A stretch of 6,039 bases of DNA from Candidatus Eiseniibacteriota bacterium (GTDB taxonomy: Bacteria > Arandabacterota > Arandabacteria > Arandabacterales > Arandabacteraceae). Below the pieces are notes generated by a model. That model searched no databases. It was given only the letters and a program-made list of their open reading frames with translations, and was not told where the DNA came from. This document shows positions 1-6,039 of the stretch, piece after piece. Made by a program: the position numbers and the translations under genes. Positions within the stretch are counted from its first letter, which is position 1. Each line of letters starts with the position of its first letter. The stretch lies in the NCBI GenBank assembly GCA_030622265.1, contig JAUXGG010000122.1, forward strand, positions 1 to 6,039. The letters are read 5' to 3'.

Positions 1-310
1 CGCCGGCCTCGTCGATACGACGGGAAAGCTCGCCGTGGCACCACTCCGCTATGGTCTCTGCCGTCGGATTGAGATCCTTGAAAGGAGCCAGATCGTTGAG
101 CATGGTATGATCGACCGTGGCGAGTACTTCCCTTAAGAGGGTCCGGAGCTTTCTGAAGTCGAAAGTGAGACCCATCGCCGAGCTCTTTTCAGCCCTGACC
201 GTGGCCCTCACTCTCCAGTTATGCCCGTGAAGCCTGGAGCAATCACCTTCATAGCCGGAAATTAGATGTGCGGCCGAGAAGGTCTCCTCCGTTGAGATCT
301 CGAAAGGCAC
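1..310 (-). CDS. queD: 6-carboxytetrahydropterin synthase-like protein (QueD/PTPS family), 3' end cut off
   Basis: This is the N-terminal 103 codons of a QueD/6-pyruvoyl-tetrahydropterin synthase family protein, which runs out of the window on the left. QueD converts dihydroneopterin triphosphate to 6-carboxytetrahydropterin in the cytoplasm, an early step towards queuosine and other 7-deazapurines. Visible family signatures are FSAAH near the N-terminus (first zinc-ligand His, H15), CSRLHGHN at 24-31 (catalytic-type C24 followed by zinc ligands H28 and H30), the TFDFRKL strand-helix, and DHTMLND (catalytic His) followed by NPTAETIAEW. The C-terminal part with the last substrate-binding Glu lies outside. 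The start is GTG at 310, two bases after the stop of the upstream cyclase, with a purine-rich GGAGGGAG stretch about 8 bases before it; no ATG gives a full N-terminus. The CxxxHGH spacing fits QueD, but other PTPS-family activities cannot be excluded from this fragment. No other queuosine gene is visible. Confidence 0.9.
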   Translation of the reverse strand, partial: MPFEISTEETFSAAHLISGYEGDCSRLHGHNWRVRATVRAEKSSAMGLTFDFRKLRTLLREVLATVDHTMLNDLAPFKDLNPTAETIAEWCHGELSRRIDEAG

Positions 311-312
311 GC

Positions 313-1638
313 CTACGCTCCCTCCCCCGCTGAAGACACGCCGAAGAAGACCGCCCGGTTCTTCCCCGCGCGCTCGGCTTCGGCAAGGGCCCTGTCGGCA
401 CTTTCTATCAGGTTTTCCTTGGTAACGGCATCATCGGGGCAGATGGCCCCTCCTAGGCTTATGGTCATTTTCATGTCACCGAGATCGGGAACCCTTGTGG
501 CGAAATCATAACCCTCGATGACGCTGCGGAGCCTCTCGGCGGTTACCACCGCATGCTCACCTATGGTGTCGGGAAGGATCACGCCGAACTCGTCGCCCCC
601 GTAGCGTGCGACGATATCTATCTGCCTGACCTTATCTTCCAGGAGGCTCCCTATGACAGAGAGCACCACATCACCCACGGGATGCCCGAACCTGGTATTG
701 ACTTCCTTGAAGTTATCGACGTCGACCATGAGGAATGCCACCGGCTCGTTTGTACGCTTATAGCGCTCGATCTCCCTCTCGAGCTGGTCTTCAAGATAAC
801 CCCGGTTGTAAACATGAGTCAGCGGGTCCTTGAATATCAGGCTCTCCAGGTGCTCGGCGTTGCGGATCATACCGGCCGCCTGGAGCGCCAGCAGAGCCAG
901 AAAGCCCAGGTCATCCGTCGTGAAGTGCCGCTCCGCACGACTGTAGACCTCCAGCAGGCCGTAGACCTTACCCTTGCTCTTCAAGGGCATCACCACCACC
1001 GAGGAGAAAGCCCCGTCACCCGAGTAACGACTGAGATCGCCCGCCCGACCGAGACTTGGCACATGCACGCAGAAGCCCTCGGACACGACCCACCTGTCCG
1101 TCAAGACGGGATCGAACCTGCCGGGCACTTCCGGCGAACCATCGGTGACTTTCTCTATGACCGCACGTACTGAATCCTCGATGAAATGGATGGCTCCGAA
1201 GTCCGCCGAGACCATCTCCCGGATCGTGGCCAGCATCCTCCTCAAGACACCGCCCAGTTCGTCTTCGGACCTGCAGGTGGCGACCGAGGTGAAGAGCGTT
1301 TCGATGCGGTGGGCATCTTCCTTGCGCACGAATCCGCGCGGCAGGCACGGTAGGACCTCGGCCTTCACGGCGGGCGGCTCCATCAGGGAAAAGACATTTC
1401 CCGACTCAGGGTCCCTGAACCGCAGGTACCTCTCCCCGTTCTTCTCGATGACTCCCTGCCAGGTCAGCTTGCCCGACCGGTTCAGGCTCTGGAGAATCTC
1501 CAGGGTCTTTTCCCAGGCAATAAGCGGATCAGGTTCGGAAACAGCCCTCGAGATGTCCCGCCTCAGGCCACTTTCCATGCCATCGTGGCTCAGGACATCC
1601 CTCAGTAATTTGCGCAGACCTATCTTTTCGGTTCGCAT
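313..1638 (-). CDS. GAF-GGDEF diguanylate cyclase, soluble
   Basis: This 441-residue protein should make cyclic di-GMP from two GTP. Residues 1-110 are a charged region I do not recognise. Residues about 111-262 look like a GAF sensor domain, and about 265-435 form the GGDEF domain. The cyclase site looks intact: DPLTHVYNR at 271-279, metal-binding D306, guanine-contact N314 and D323, and the signature GGDEF at 347-351. An RxxD inhibitory site (R338, D341) sits nine residues before the signature, as in PleD, so product feedback inhibition is likely. The near-C-terminal motif is ADRALAEAERAGKNR, with Ala where many members have Tyr. No signal peptide or membrane segment is seen, so it acts in the cytoplasm and its ligand is unknown. 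The frame stays open upstream to 1824, but those residues overlap the preceding gene and look non-native; ATG at 1638 starts 4 bases after that gene's stop, with a GAGG close before it. Confidence 0.95.
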   Translation of the reverse strand: MRTEKIGLRKLLRDVLSHDGMESGLRRDISRAVSEPDPLIAWEKTLEILQSLNRSGKLTWQGVIEKNGERYLRFRDPESGNVFSLMEPPAVKAEVLPCLPRGFVRKEDAHRIETLFTSVATCRSEDELGGVLRRMLATIREMVSADFGAIHFIEDSVRAVIEKVTDGSPEVPGRFDPVLTDRWVVSEGFCVHVPSLGRAGDLSRYSGDGAFSSVVVMPLKSKGKVYGLLEVYSRAERHFTTDDLGFLALLALQAAGMIRNAEHLESLIFKDPLTHVYNRGYLEDQLEREIERYKRTNEPVAFLMVDVDNFKEVNTRFGHPVGDVVLSVIGSLLEDKVRQIDIVARYGGDEFGVILPDTIGEHAVVTAERLRSVIEGYDFATRVPDLGDMKMTISLGGAICPDDAVTKENLIESADRALAEAERAGKNRAVFFGVSSAGEGA

Positions 1639-1642
1639 TGCC

Positions 1643-3205
1643 TCACTGGATGTAGCCAACAGCCCTGAGCTGCTTCTCCATCTTCTCTGAGTCCTGGTTA
1701 GCGAGAACCGTCGGTCTCTTGTAACCGGGCTCGTCGGACTTGACCAGCCGCATCGCCCCGGCGGATTCATCCTTGAACAGCGCCGCGGGGACCTTTCCAT
1801 CGAGCTCTCCAGGCGCCGGGACACCGAGGTAGCTGAAAATCATTGCGGCAATATCCACGATCCTGGCGTCCCCCTCGGCGCCCGGTCTCACATGCTTGCC
1901 CATAAGAGCGAGCGTACCGCGTCTGCGGTGAAAGCCGGAGAAACCCTTGTCAGGCTGGGGTCCGCCGTCTAAGAGCCGCAGGTCAGGGGTATTGGGCAGC
2001 GAGAACAGCAGGTAGCCCGGCCGCTCGAAGCACAAAACGTCCGGCGCGCTGCTCACATACGGACCCGTATAGATCTCTTCCTTGAGATAGATGGAATCTA
2101 TGATCGCATCGCCCCTGACCGGATCCTTAAGCGACCTGAGGCCCTCGATGAGCCTGTTCCTGATGCTCAAGTACTTCTCCTCGGCATTGGGACCATCGAC
2201 ATTGATCATGAACTTGCCGCCAAAGAAGTCGGCGCAATGAACATTCTCGGTCGTCCCGAGAGTTCTCTGGATGAAGTTGTTGGTGTTGATGGTGTAATAG
2301 AGGTACCCGAAACCATGGTCCGACATCACTATCATAAGATCGTCTTCACGCATCCTCTTCAGGAACTCGTCCAGGTAGTGATCGGCCTGGATATAGGCCT
2401 CGAGAATCTTGTCACCGTAGACCTGCCCGTTAACGGGGTCATACATGGGATGGTCCTTATCCATATACTTCCAGAGATAGTGCTGATACCTGTCCGGAAA
2501 CGTGAAAACCAGCCAGTAGAGATCCCAGTCTTCACGGCCAAGAAGATCCAGGCCGAGATGCAATCTCTTGCTCGAAATAGCCTGCATCTTGGTCAGGAAC
2601 CTGTCCTCCCTGTTCTTGGCGCAGGTCACCCTGAAGGCGTCGAAGGTATAGTCCCCCAGAATTTTCTCCAGGGATTCGGGATAGTAATAGGAATTCTTGT
2701 CGTCGGACGCATGCGGGAATCCCGCGATCATCAGTCCCTTGAGGCTATCCGCGGGGGAGCTCAGCGGGATATTGATTATACAGGACGTCCGATCATAGTC
2801 TCCGAGCACGTCCCAGACCGGCCTGAAACCCCTGTCTCTGGATGTGTTGAAGACCTGCGTATCGGATGCGTTGGGATTGCTCGTGTTCAGGAAGCCATAG
2901 ATGCCGTGCTTGCCGGGATTGACACCGGTAATGGCTGAGGTCCAGGCCGACGCGGACGACGGCGGGAGTACGGTTATCAGATCACCGAAAGCGCCCTCCT
3001 CCATCATGCGCGCGAACGTGGGCAGATACCCCTGCGCCACCCACTTGCGAACCATCGTGGGTTCGAGCCCGTCAAAACCAAGTACGATCACCCTTCCCAG
3101 GGCTTCACGCGCCTGCATCTTAGCTTTCTTGCTCTCTTCCTTCGCACAGGAAAGGGCCAGGCAAACGCCAAGAACCAACAATGTGAAAACAAGTACCCTC
3201 TTCAT
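1643..3205 (-). CDS. Predicted lipoprotein of the type I phosphodiesterase/nucleotide pyrophosphatase family
   Basis: This 520-residue alkaline phosphatase superfamily protein is probably a metal-dependent phosphodiesterase or phosphatase outside the inner membrane. Residues 1-20 are a signal peptide with lysine/arginine start, hydrophobic core and lipobox-like ALSC, so C20 would be lipidated; Ala rather than Leu at -3 makes the box slightly weak. The catalytic set looks complete: D45 in GFDG, nucleophile candidate S84 in the stretch PPSSASAWTS followed by TGVNPGKHGIYGF, D238 and H242 in FPDRYQH, D296-H297 in MSDHGFG, and H426 in GFHRRRG. The two-metal pattern is that of the nucleotide pyrophosphatase/phosphopentomutase-like branch. 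The substrate cannot be read from sequence. ATG at 3205 has a TAGGAG ribosome-binding site 7 bases before it and a promoter just upstream. It is the first gene of the leftward unit, and its end LRAVGYIQ is nearly that of the divergent sulfatase-fold lipoprotein. Confidence 0.92.
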   Translation of the reverse strand: MKRVLVFTLLVLGVCLALSCAKEESKKAKMQAREALGRVIVLGFDGLEPTMVRKWVAQGYLPTFARMMEEGAFGDLITVLPPSSASAWTSAITGVNPGKHGIYGFLNTSNPNASDTQVFNTSRDRGFRPVWDVLGDYDRTSCIINIPLSSPADSLKGLMIAGFPHASDDKNSYYYPESLEKILGDYTFDAFRVTCAKNREDRFLTKMQAISSKRLHLGLDLLGREDWDLYWLVFTFPDRYQHYLWKYMDKDHPMYDPVNGQVYGDKILEAYIQADHYLDEFLKRMREDDLMIVMSDHGFGYLYYTINTNNFIQRTLGTTENVHCADFFGGKFMINVDGPNAEEKYLSIRNRLIEGLRSLKDPVRGDAIIDSIYLKEEIYTGPYVSSAPDVLCFERPGYLLFSLPNTPDLRLLDGGPQPDKGFSGFHRRRGTLALMGKHVRPGAEGDARIVDIAAMIFSYLGVPAPGELDGKVPAALFKDESAGAMRLVKSDEPGYKRPTVLANQDSEKMEKQLRAVGYIQ

Positions 3206-3212
3206 AGATGTA

Positions 3213-3218
3213 CTCCTA
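3213..3218 (-). promoter_or_regulatory. Ribosome-binding site of the leftward lipoprotein gene
   Basis: Read on the minus strand this is TAGGAG, 7 bases before the ATG at 3205. It is the clearest Shine-Dalgarno sequence in the window and supports the chosen start and its signal peptide. Confidence 0.8.
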
Positions 3219-3231
3219 CCTCTCTCGACTG

Positions 3232-3260
3232 ATTATAACAGACCTCAGACTCCATAGCAA
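3232..3260 (-). promoter_or_regulatory. Sigma70-type promoter for the leftward operon
   Basis: On the minus strand a perfect -10 hexamer TATAAT lies at 3232-3237, and TTGCTA (4 of 6 matches to TTGACA, with TTG conserved) lies at 3255-3260. The spacer is exactly 17 bases. Transcription would begin near 3225, giving a leader of about 20 bases that contains the ribosome-binding site. It would drive the lipoprotein phosphodiesterase, cyclase and QueD genes. The prediction is from consensus match only. Confidence 0.65.
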
Positions 3261-3333
3261 CCTCATCATCAGGCTTCACTTTCATGTCTTTTAGATGCAA
3301 ATGACCCTGAGGAGGTTAACCATAACTGAGCGC

Positions 3334-3461
3334 TTTTATCCAGTTGTCATGGCCGTTCCGGCCCTGTGCCTTTTCTCAGGCAGCCGGCCAACATGCCCGA
3401 TAGGTCGCGAAACCTCGCTCTGACGGCGGCGTGGGATTCGCTGGATTTTATCCACACTGTC
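3334..3461 (+). repeat. Short imperfect direct repeat in the divergent intergenic region
   Basis: TTTTATCCA occurs at 3334-3342 and again at 3446-3454, 112 bases apart. Each copy is followed after two or three bases by TGTC (3345-3348 and 3458-3461), and then by ATG or GTG. The two copies together look like a degenerate 17-18 base repeat. They could be paired binding sites for a regulator of the rightward unit or a chance similarity. The second copy overlaps the small palindrome at 3442-3454. Confidence 0.35.
3442..3454. promoter_or_regulatory. Small perfect palindrome upstream of the sulfatase-fold gene (possible operator)
   Basis: TGGAT and ATCCA form a perfect 5-base inverted repeat around TTT, ending 25 bases before the chosen ATG at 3480. 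The position suits an operator for the rightward transcript. The stem is short and AT-containing, so it is a weak hairpin and not a terminator. No clear -35/-10 pair was found for this strand; the best -10-like hexamer is TACATT at 3465-3470, which would place transcription start almost at the ATG. Confidence 0.25.
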
Positions 3462-3479
3462 GTGTACATTCGGGTTACG

Positions 3480-5309
3480 ATGACCTTTCTCAATCGCCAT
3501 AGCTACCATCGGTTTCACTGTGTTGTGGCTCTCCTTCTTTGCCTGATAGTGACGGCATGCGGAAGGAAGAGCGAATCCCCAAACGTCATTGTCATTGGAG
3601 TGGACACGCTGAGGCCCGATCATCTCGGGTGCTACGGATACGACCGCCGGACGAGCCCCAACATCGACCGGCTGGCCGGTGAAGGGGTCGTCTTTGAGAA
3701 CACCGTAAGCCAGTGTCCCTGGACACTTCCCTCTTTCGCCACGGTTTTTACTTCCCTGTATCCTACTCAGCATGGTGCCGGGACTCTGCGCAACAAGATG
3801 CGGACCTCATTTCCCACTCTCGCAACCTTGCTGTCGGAGGCCGGGTACACCACAGGCGGCATCATAAGCGCTCCCGTTCTTTCCGGTGCTACGGGTATTG
3901 CCAGGGGGTTCCAGCATTATGACCTCGGGGAGGAGAGTCTGTTCAGGACCGCCGACGAGGTGACGGCGCGCGCTCTCGAATGGATCGATGGCGGACACGG
4001 ACGCCCGTTTCTACTCTTCCTGCACTATTGGGATCCCCACGATCCCTATGGTCCGCCGCCACCCTATGATACAGCGTTCGACCCTTCCTACGAGGGGAAA
4101 CTCGGAAACGCCGTCACCCTCAGAAGCCTTGCAATTGGCTCCGCTGCCCAGGTGGGTTTCACGCTCTCCGAGGATTCGAGCAGTATCGACGAGAGGGATC
4201 GGGTGCATGTCGTAGCCCTCTACGACGGTGAGATAGCTTTTGTAGACAGCATGATCGGAGAACTCCTCAGAGGACTCAAGGAGCGCGATCTGCGAGAAAA
4301 CACCATTATAGTCCTGCTGAGCGATCACGGTGAGGAGTTTTTCGAACACAACGGCGTGGGCCATGGACACACGTTCTACAACGAAGTCATCAGGGTCACC
4401 CTGGTAATGGCTTGCCCTGAGGTCATCCCCGGAAACAGACGCGTGACAGAGCAGGTCCGTCTGTTGGATGTAACGCCAACGATTCTCGACCTGCTCGGGC
4501 TTGCATCCAATCCCGGCTTTGAAGGCGTAAGCCTGGTACCGTTAATCGAAAACAGGGGTGCACTTGCGAGCACAAATGGCATGCTCTTTCCCCCTCGGGT
4601 TGCCTATTCCGAGGGTATCAGAGAGGGTCCCGAGAAGAAGGCAGTCATCGTCTATCCATGGAAGCTAATCTATGAGATTTCGTCCACAGGGGAAGAACTC
4701 TTCAATCTGGGGCAAGACAGTGCCGAGTCCGAGAACCTGATCGATGAATACCGCGAAGTGGCTGCTCCTCTCGAGGAACTGTTGACCAAAGCCCTTTTCG
4801 AGATGTCGGACCGGTGGTACGTGGAAGTCTCGGGAGGGGAAGGCGACCATACCTTCGACGTGACCGTGTCCGCCAAAGGCACCGCCGGAGGAGGCTGGAT
4901 CTGCCCCTTCAAGGTGGGCAGAGACGGCCAGGGCGCTACGCCCGAGATATCGCACGGCGGGCCCGGGTCTGTATTTGAGACCAAGGGCTTGAGAACCACG
5001 AATCCTGTTACCATGGGACTCAGAATTCACGCGCCCAGGGGCCTTCGCCCCGAGATGTATTTCAGGATAGATGGCAAAACAGCAGAGACCCGGACCTTTA
5101 TCGGCGAGACTCTCGAGAATCCCAAAGCAATGCCGTTTGAGCTCCCCAGAAAAATCGCAAGAGTCGGTTCCATCTCGGGACCTTCGAACAGACCTGCTCC
5201 ACCATACATCCTGGTATGGCGTGTCGCAGGCCGATACGGAGGCGAAACACCTGCCGACCTGAGCGAGGGGGTAAAGAAAGAACTCCGCGCCCTGGGCTAT
5301 ATACAGTAG
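3480..5309 (+). CDS. Sulfatase-fold lipoprotein lacking the formylglycine cysteine
   Basis: This 609-residue protein belongs to the sulfatase family (PF00884 type) of the alkaline phosphatase superfamily. Residues 1-27 are a signal peptide with a good lipobox, VTAC, so C27 is the likely lipid anchor. The sulfatase domain spans about 34-440: VDTLRPDHLGCYGY (metal-site D42), TSPNIDRLA, PWTLPSFATVFTSLYPTQHG, HYWDPHDPYGPP (182-193), SDHGEEFFEH (D282, H283) and GHGHTFY. Where true sulfatases have CxPxR, this has T82-L-P84-S-F, so no formylglycine can form there and Thr is the probable nucleophile. This suggests a phosphodiesterase or phospho-group transferase, or another ester hydrolase. The family-typical ELFNLGQDSAESENL follows at 406-420. 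Residues about 445-590 are a beta-rich-looking extension I do not recognise, and the tail is LRALGYIQ. ATG at 3480 is chosen because it precedes the signal peptide directly; the frame is open back to 3366 but reads as non-native. No clear ribosome-binding site is present. Confidence 0.9.
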   Translation: MTFLNRHSYHRFHCVVALLLCLIVTACGRKSESPNVIVIGVDTLRPDHLGCYGYDRRTSPNIDRLAGEGVVFENTVSQCPWTLPSFATVFTSLYPTQHGAGTLRNKMRTSFPTLATLLSEAGYTTGGIISAPVLSGATGIARGFQHYDLGEESLFRTADEVTARALEWIDGGHGRPFLLFLHYWDPHDPYGPPPPYDTAFDPSYEGKLGNAVTLRSLAIGSAAQVGFTLSEDSSSIDERDRVHVVALYDGEIAFVDSMIGELLRGLKERDLRENTIIVLLSDHGEEFFEHNGVGHGHTFYNEVIRVTLVMACPEVIPGNRRVTEQVRLLDVTPTILDLLGLASNPGFEGVSLVPLIENRGALASTNGMLFPPRVAYSEGIREGPEKKAVIVYPWKLIYEISSTGEELFNLGQDSAESENLIDEYREVAAPLEELLTKALFEMSDRWYVEVSGGEGDHTFDVTVSAKGTAGGGWICPFKVGRDGQGATPEISHGGPGSVFETKGLRTTNPVTMGLRIHAPRGLRPEMYFRIDGKTAETRTFIGETLENPKAMPFELPRKIARVGSISGPSNRPAPPYILVWRVAGRYGGETPADLSEGVKKELRALGYIQ

Positions 5310-5336
5310 ACACGAGGGCGCGGCTCCTGACGAGGC

Positions 5337-6039
5337 TTGACTCTGAAACGTACCGACTACACAACACACTGGAGTTCGAGGAACCTCATATTCGCCATGC
5401 TTGTTTTTGCCCTGAGCCTGGCACTTTATATTGCCACGCTGCCGGCGACGATTCTCCCGGGAGACGCCGGCGAGCTGATCGCAGCATCGCATACTCTCAG
5501 CATCGCCCACCCACCCGGATATCCAATCTATCTTATGCTGGGCAAGGTCTTTGCCTCGGTGGCCGCCTGGGGTTCGGTGGCCTACAGGTACAACCTCTTC
5601 TCGGCCCTGACGGCTGCCGCAACCGCAGCCGTTTTCTTCCTGGCTCTGGCGGAGCTGGGCGTGAGAAGGCTGGTGAGTCTCGGGATTGTGCTGGCACTCG
5701 CCTCTCATGAGTCTTTCTGGATGAATGCCGTCACCGCCGAGGTCTATGCTTTGAATGCTCTCTTCACGGTGCTGCTTATCTACGTGGCATTGCTCACAAG
5801 GAGGTACGGTGAAAAGGTCTTCCTGCTGCTGGCCTATATAGGCGGTCTGGCCCTCTCACACCATCTCACCCTCGCCTACTCCCTGATAGCGGCACTTGCC
5901 TTTCCCGTCCTGCTCTTCCGCGCCAAGCCCCGCTCAAAGACCGCAGCCCTATGCCTGTTTCTTCTCCTTGTAAGTCTCACTACCTGGCTTTACATTCCCA
6001 TACGGGCAAGTCTCTCGCCGCCGCTTACCTGGGGCGAGA
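5337..6039 (+). CDS. DUF2723/TMEM260-like polytopic membrane protein, N-terminal part
   Basis: This open frame runs off the right edge after 234 codons. It resembles DUF2723 (PF11028) proteins, related to TMEM260, a eukaryotic protein O-mannosyltransferase; members have GT-C-like architecture and sit in the inner membrane. Family hallmarks are LPGDAGELIAASHTLSIAHPPGYP (40-63, with D43 and E46 in the luminal-loop acidic motif), GSVAYRYNLFSAL (79-91), SFWMNAVTAEVYALNALF (126-143), LSHHLTLAY (173-181) and YIPIRASLSPPLTWG near the edge. Hydrophobic segments lie at about 17-35, 65-82, 87-106, 112-123, 136-153, 161-173, 180-194 and 203-220. There is no upstream ATG: the only stop-free options are TTG at 5337, or CTG at 5343, which has GAGG 7 bases before it. 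ATG at 5397 would cut the first membrane helix. It lies 27 bases after the sulfatase-fold gene, so probably in one operon, with a role in transferring sugar to protein or glycan outside the cytoplasm. Confidence 0.85.
   Translation, partial: MTLKRTDYTTHWSSRNLIFAMLVFALSLALYIATLPATILPGDAGELIAASHTLSIAHPPGYPIYLMLGKVFASVAAWGSVAYRYNLFSALTAAATAAVFFLALAELGVRRLVSLGIVLALASHESFWMNAVTAEVYALNALFTVLLIYVALLTRRYGEKVFLLLAYIGGLALSHHLTLAYSLIAALAFPVLLFRAKPRSKTAALCLFLLLVSLTTWLYIPIRASLSPPLTWGE

Noticed and set aside
553..1173. Plus-strand open frame of 206 codons opposite the cyclase
   Set aside because: It is antisense to the GGDEF and GAF domains, has no recognisable motif, and its length is explained by GC-rich codon use on the other strand.
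1639..1824. N-terminal extension of the cyclase back to ATG 1824
   Set aside because: The extra 62 residues are Arg/Ser-rich out-of-frame reading of the upstream gene's C-terminal coding region; ATG 1638 follows that gene's stop directly.
2237..2938. Plus-strand open frame of 233 codons opposite the lipoprotein phosphodiesterase
   Set aside because: It mirrors the conserved catalytic region of the real gene in antisense, shows no family signature and lacks a ribosome-binding site.
3351..3363. GGCC-GTTCC-GGCC hairpin in the intergenic region, considered as a terminator
   Set aside because: The stem is only 4 base pairs, no T-run follows, and no transcription unit ends here because the flanking genes diverge.
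3295..3423. Small open frame of 42 codons in the divergent intergenic region, starting ATG at 3295
   Set aside because: It has no Shine-Dalgarno before its ATG; the AGGAGG at 3310-3315 lies inside the frame with no suitable start after it. The peptide has no convincing signal or membrane pattern.
3366..3479. N-terminal extension of the sulfatase-fold protein by 38 residues from ATG 3366 or ATG 3393
   Set aside because: The added residues would bury the signal peptide inside the protein, look non-native, and neither ATG has a ribosome-binding site.
4665..5708. Long minus-strand open frame of 347 codons opposite the sulfatase-fold and TMEM260-like genes
   Set aside because: Its translation is rich in Cys, Gln, Gly and Arg with no hydrophobic core or motif, and it lies antisense across two well-supported genes. 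It is a codon-bias shadow.

Overview
The window looks like ordinary chromosome of a Gram-negative-type bacterium with moderately high GC (high fifties by eye). Two predicted lipoproteins with lipoboxes, a c-di-GMP cyclase and a QueD-like pterin enzyme support this. The mix of lipoprotein alkaline-phosphatase-superfamily enzymes and a TMEM260-like membrane protein would suit deltaproteobacterial-type or related phyla, but no marker here fixes the lineage. I see no rRNA, tRNA, CRISPR array, insertion sequence or phage gene.

Layout: two divergent transcription units face away from a 274-base intergenic region (3206-3479). The leftward unit is a secreted lipoprotein of the type I phosphodiesterase/nucleotide pyrophosphatase family (1643-3205), then a GAF-GGDEF diguanylate cyclase (313-1638), then a 6-carboxytetrahydropterin synthase-like protein (QueD type, 1-310, cut off by the window edge). 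Gaps of 4 and 2 bases point to one translationally coupled mRNA, with a good sigma70-type promoter at 3232-3260. The rightward unit is a sulfatase-fold lipoprotein (3480-5309), then, 27 bases on, the N-terminal part of a polytopic DUF2723/TMEM260-like membrane protein (5337 to the window end). That protein has no ATG start and is easy to miss.

How the parts may work together: the two genes flanking the divergent promoter region encode different branches of the alkaline phosphatase superfamily, both are predicted lipoproteins, and both end in nearly the same eight residues (LRAVGYIQ and LRALGYIQ). The sulfatase-fold protein has threonine where true sulfatases carry the formylglycine cysteine, so it is more likely a phosphoryl-transferring or phosphodiester-cleaving enzyme than a sulfatase. 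With a GT-C-like glycosyltransferase candidate downstream, the locus may handle an extracytoplasmic glycan, glycoprotein or phospho-substituent; this is inference. The cyclase would add c-di-GMP signalling on the other side. The QueD neighbour is probably housekeeping sharing the transcript.

Limits: most of the window is well explained by recognisable families. The more unusual points are the missing sulfatase nucleophile, the shared C-terminal tail, the unrecognised C-terminal domain of the sulfatase-fold protein, and the repeats in the divergent intergenic region.
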